Shown piece by piece: positions 4,664 through 5,412 of a DNA stretch of 5,412 bases. A model generated the notes under the pieces. That model was not told where the DNA came from, ran no database searches, and worked only from the letters and a program-made list of their open reading frames with translations. The DNA is from Fimbriimonadales bacterium (GTDB taxonomy: Bacteria > Armatimonadota > Fimbriimonadia > Fimbriimonadales > GBS-DC): the NCBI GenBank assembly GCA_025060055.1, contig JANXCK010000236.1, positions 1-5,412 of the forward strand, written 5' to 3'. Every line of letters begins with the position of its first letter. Position 1 is the stretch's first letter. The translations under genes were made by a program, and so were the position numbers.

Positions 4664-5412
4664 ATGCGGTTCCGCAACAAGGTGGTGTGGATTACGGGCG
4701 CGTCGTCGGGCATTGGCGAGGCGCTGGCGTATGCGCTCTATCGCGAGGGAGCGCACCTGATTCTCACTGCGCGACGGCGTGAACGGCTCGAAGCCGTGCG
4801 CAACGCCTGTCAAGGCGAGGGCAAGGTGTTGCTGTTGCCTTTCGATGTCACGGACTACGAGTGCCATCCCACTATGGTCGGCGCGGCGATCGAACACTTC
4901 GGGCAGGTGGACATCCTCGTCAACAACGCGGGCATCTCACAGCGGTCGCTCGTGCTGGAGACCGACTTCCGCGTCGACAGGCGCATCATGGAGGTGAACT
5001 ACTTCAGCGTAGTCTCGCTCACGAAGACCCTTTTGCCGTACATGGTGGAGCGCGGGGGCGGGCATATCGCGGTCGTGAGCAGCTTGCTGGGCAAGTTCAG
5101 CACGCCGCTGCGCTCCGCCTACTGCGCTTCCAAACACGCCTTGCACGGCTACTTCGACGCTCTCCGCTCCGAAGTGTACGATAAAAACATCTTCATCACG
5201 CTCATCTGCCCTGGCTTTGTGCGCACGGAGGTCTCGTTGCATGCCCTGCGTGGCGACGGGCAAGAACATGGGCGCATGGACGAGACCATCGAGAAAGGAA
5301 TGCCCGCAGAGGTGTGCGCTCGCCACATCGTGAACGCCCTCCACAAGCGCAAAGAGGAGGTCTACATCGCGCGCTACGAGAAAATCGCGCTTTATCTCAA
5401 GCGGTTTGCGCC
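4664..5412 (+). CDS. Classical short-chain dehydrogenase/reductase (SDR), 3' end cut by window edge
   Basis: The frame is open from ATG 4664 to the edge, giving 249 residues. It is a classical SDR with a single Rossmann domain, catalysing NAD(P)(H)-dependent oxidation or reduction of an alcohol/ketone. Cofactor motif TGASSGIG is at 11-18, followed by TARRR at 35-39, where the arginines favour NADP(H). D61 in FDVTD is the adenine-binding position, and NNAGIS is at 87-92. The catalytic tetrad is complete: N112, S140, Y153 and K157 (the last two in YCASK). CPGFVRTE at 182-189 follows. The region SSLLGKFSTPLRSAYCASKHALHGYFDALRSE resembles DHRS7/YqjQ-like reductases, but the substrate is unknown. 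The charged end (KRKEEVYIARYEKIALYLKRFA) suggests the C-terminal helices are near. ATG lies 3 nt after the pilT stop with no strong Shine-Dalgarno, suggesting coupling. Confidence 0.92.
   Translation, partial: MRFRNKVVWITGASSGIGEALAYALYREGAHLILTARRRERLEAVRNACQGEGKVLLLPFDVTDYECHPTMVGAAIEHFGQVDILVNNAGISQRSLVLETDFRVDRRIMEVNYFSVVSLTKTLLPYMVERGGGHIAVVSSLLGKFSTPLRSAYCASKHALHGYFDALRSEVYDKNIFITLICPGFVRTEVSLHALRGDGQEHGRMDETIEKGMPAEVCARHIVNALHKRKEEVYIARYEKIALYLKRFA

Overview
This is a GC-rich bacterial window (roughly 60% G+C by eye) with five recognisable protein-coding genes plus the tail of a sixth. Two genes run off the window edges. The mix (a Gfo/Idh/MocA oxidoreductase of the type abundant in Planctomycetota and Armatimonadota, a GT4 glycosyltransferase beginning MLAWEYPP, a type IV pilus retraction ATPase, and intergenic clusters of GC-rich palindromes) suggests a free-living bacterium, perhaps Armatimonadota or a related lineage. 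That placement is inferred from protein flavour only and is tentative. No rRNA, tRNA, CRISPR array, transposase or phage gene was seen.

Layout. Positions 1-415 (+) carry the C-terminal part of a Gfo/Idh/MocA oxidoreductase. It converges, across a 48-bp gap with no convincing terminator, on a GT4 glycosyltransferase on the minus strand (464-1729). The 369 bp from 1730 to 2098 separate this gene from the divergent rightward block and hold no credible gene. Instead, about 1793-1999 is packed with palindromes of three related families, and 2031-2066 is a short AT-rich stretch that probably contains the promoter for greA. Rightward there follow greA (2099-2587) and an FAH-family hydrolase (2591-3484), 3 nt apart. 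After a 72-bp gap containing an imperfect dyad come pilT (3557-4660) and a short-chain dehydrogenase/reductase (4664 to the edge), again 3 nt apart.

Functional view. The rightward genes look like two tightly coupled pairs, greA-FAH and pilT-SDR. Both pairs use the same 12-base junction, GTAGGCGATGCG, in which the upstream stop codon lies 3 nt before the downstream ATG. The products do not form one obvious pathway: transcript-cleavage factor, metal-dependent C-C hydrolase or related enzyme, pilus retraction motor, NAD(P)H oxidoreductase. The grouping looks like a housekeeping-type operon of mixed content, not a defence or biosynthetic island.

The observations most worth a second look are the palindrome cluster, whose family members preserve a GGACA-N4-TGTCC core while the outer stem changes in a compensatory way, and the GreA homologue, whose normally conserved acidic tip is altered and one residue longer. 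I did not find a clear new multi-gene system here.
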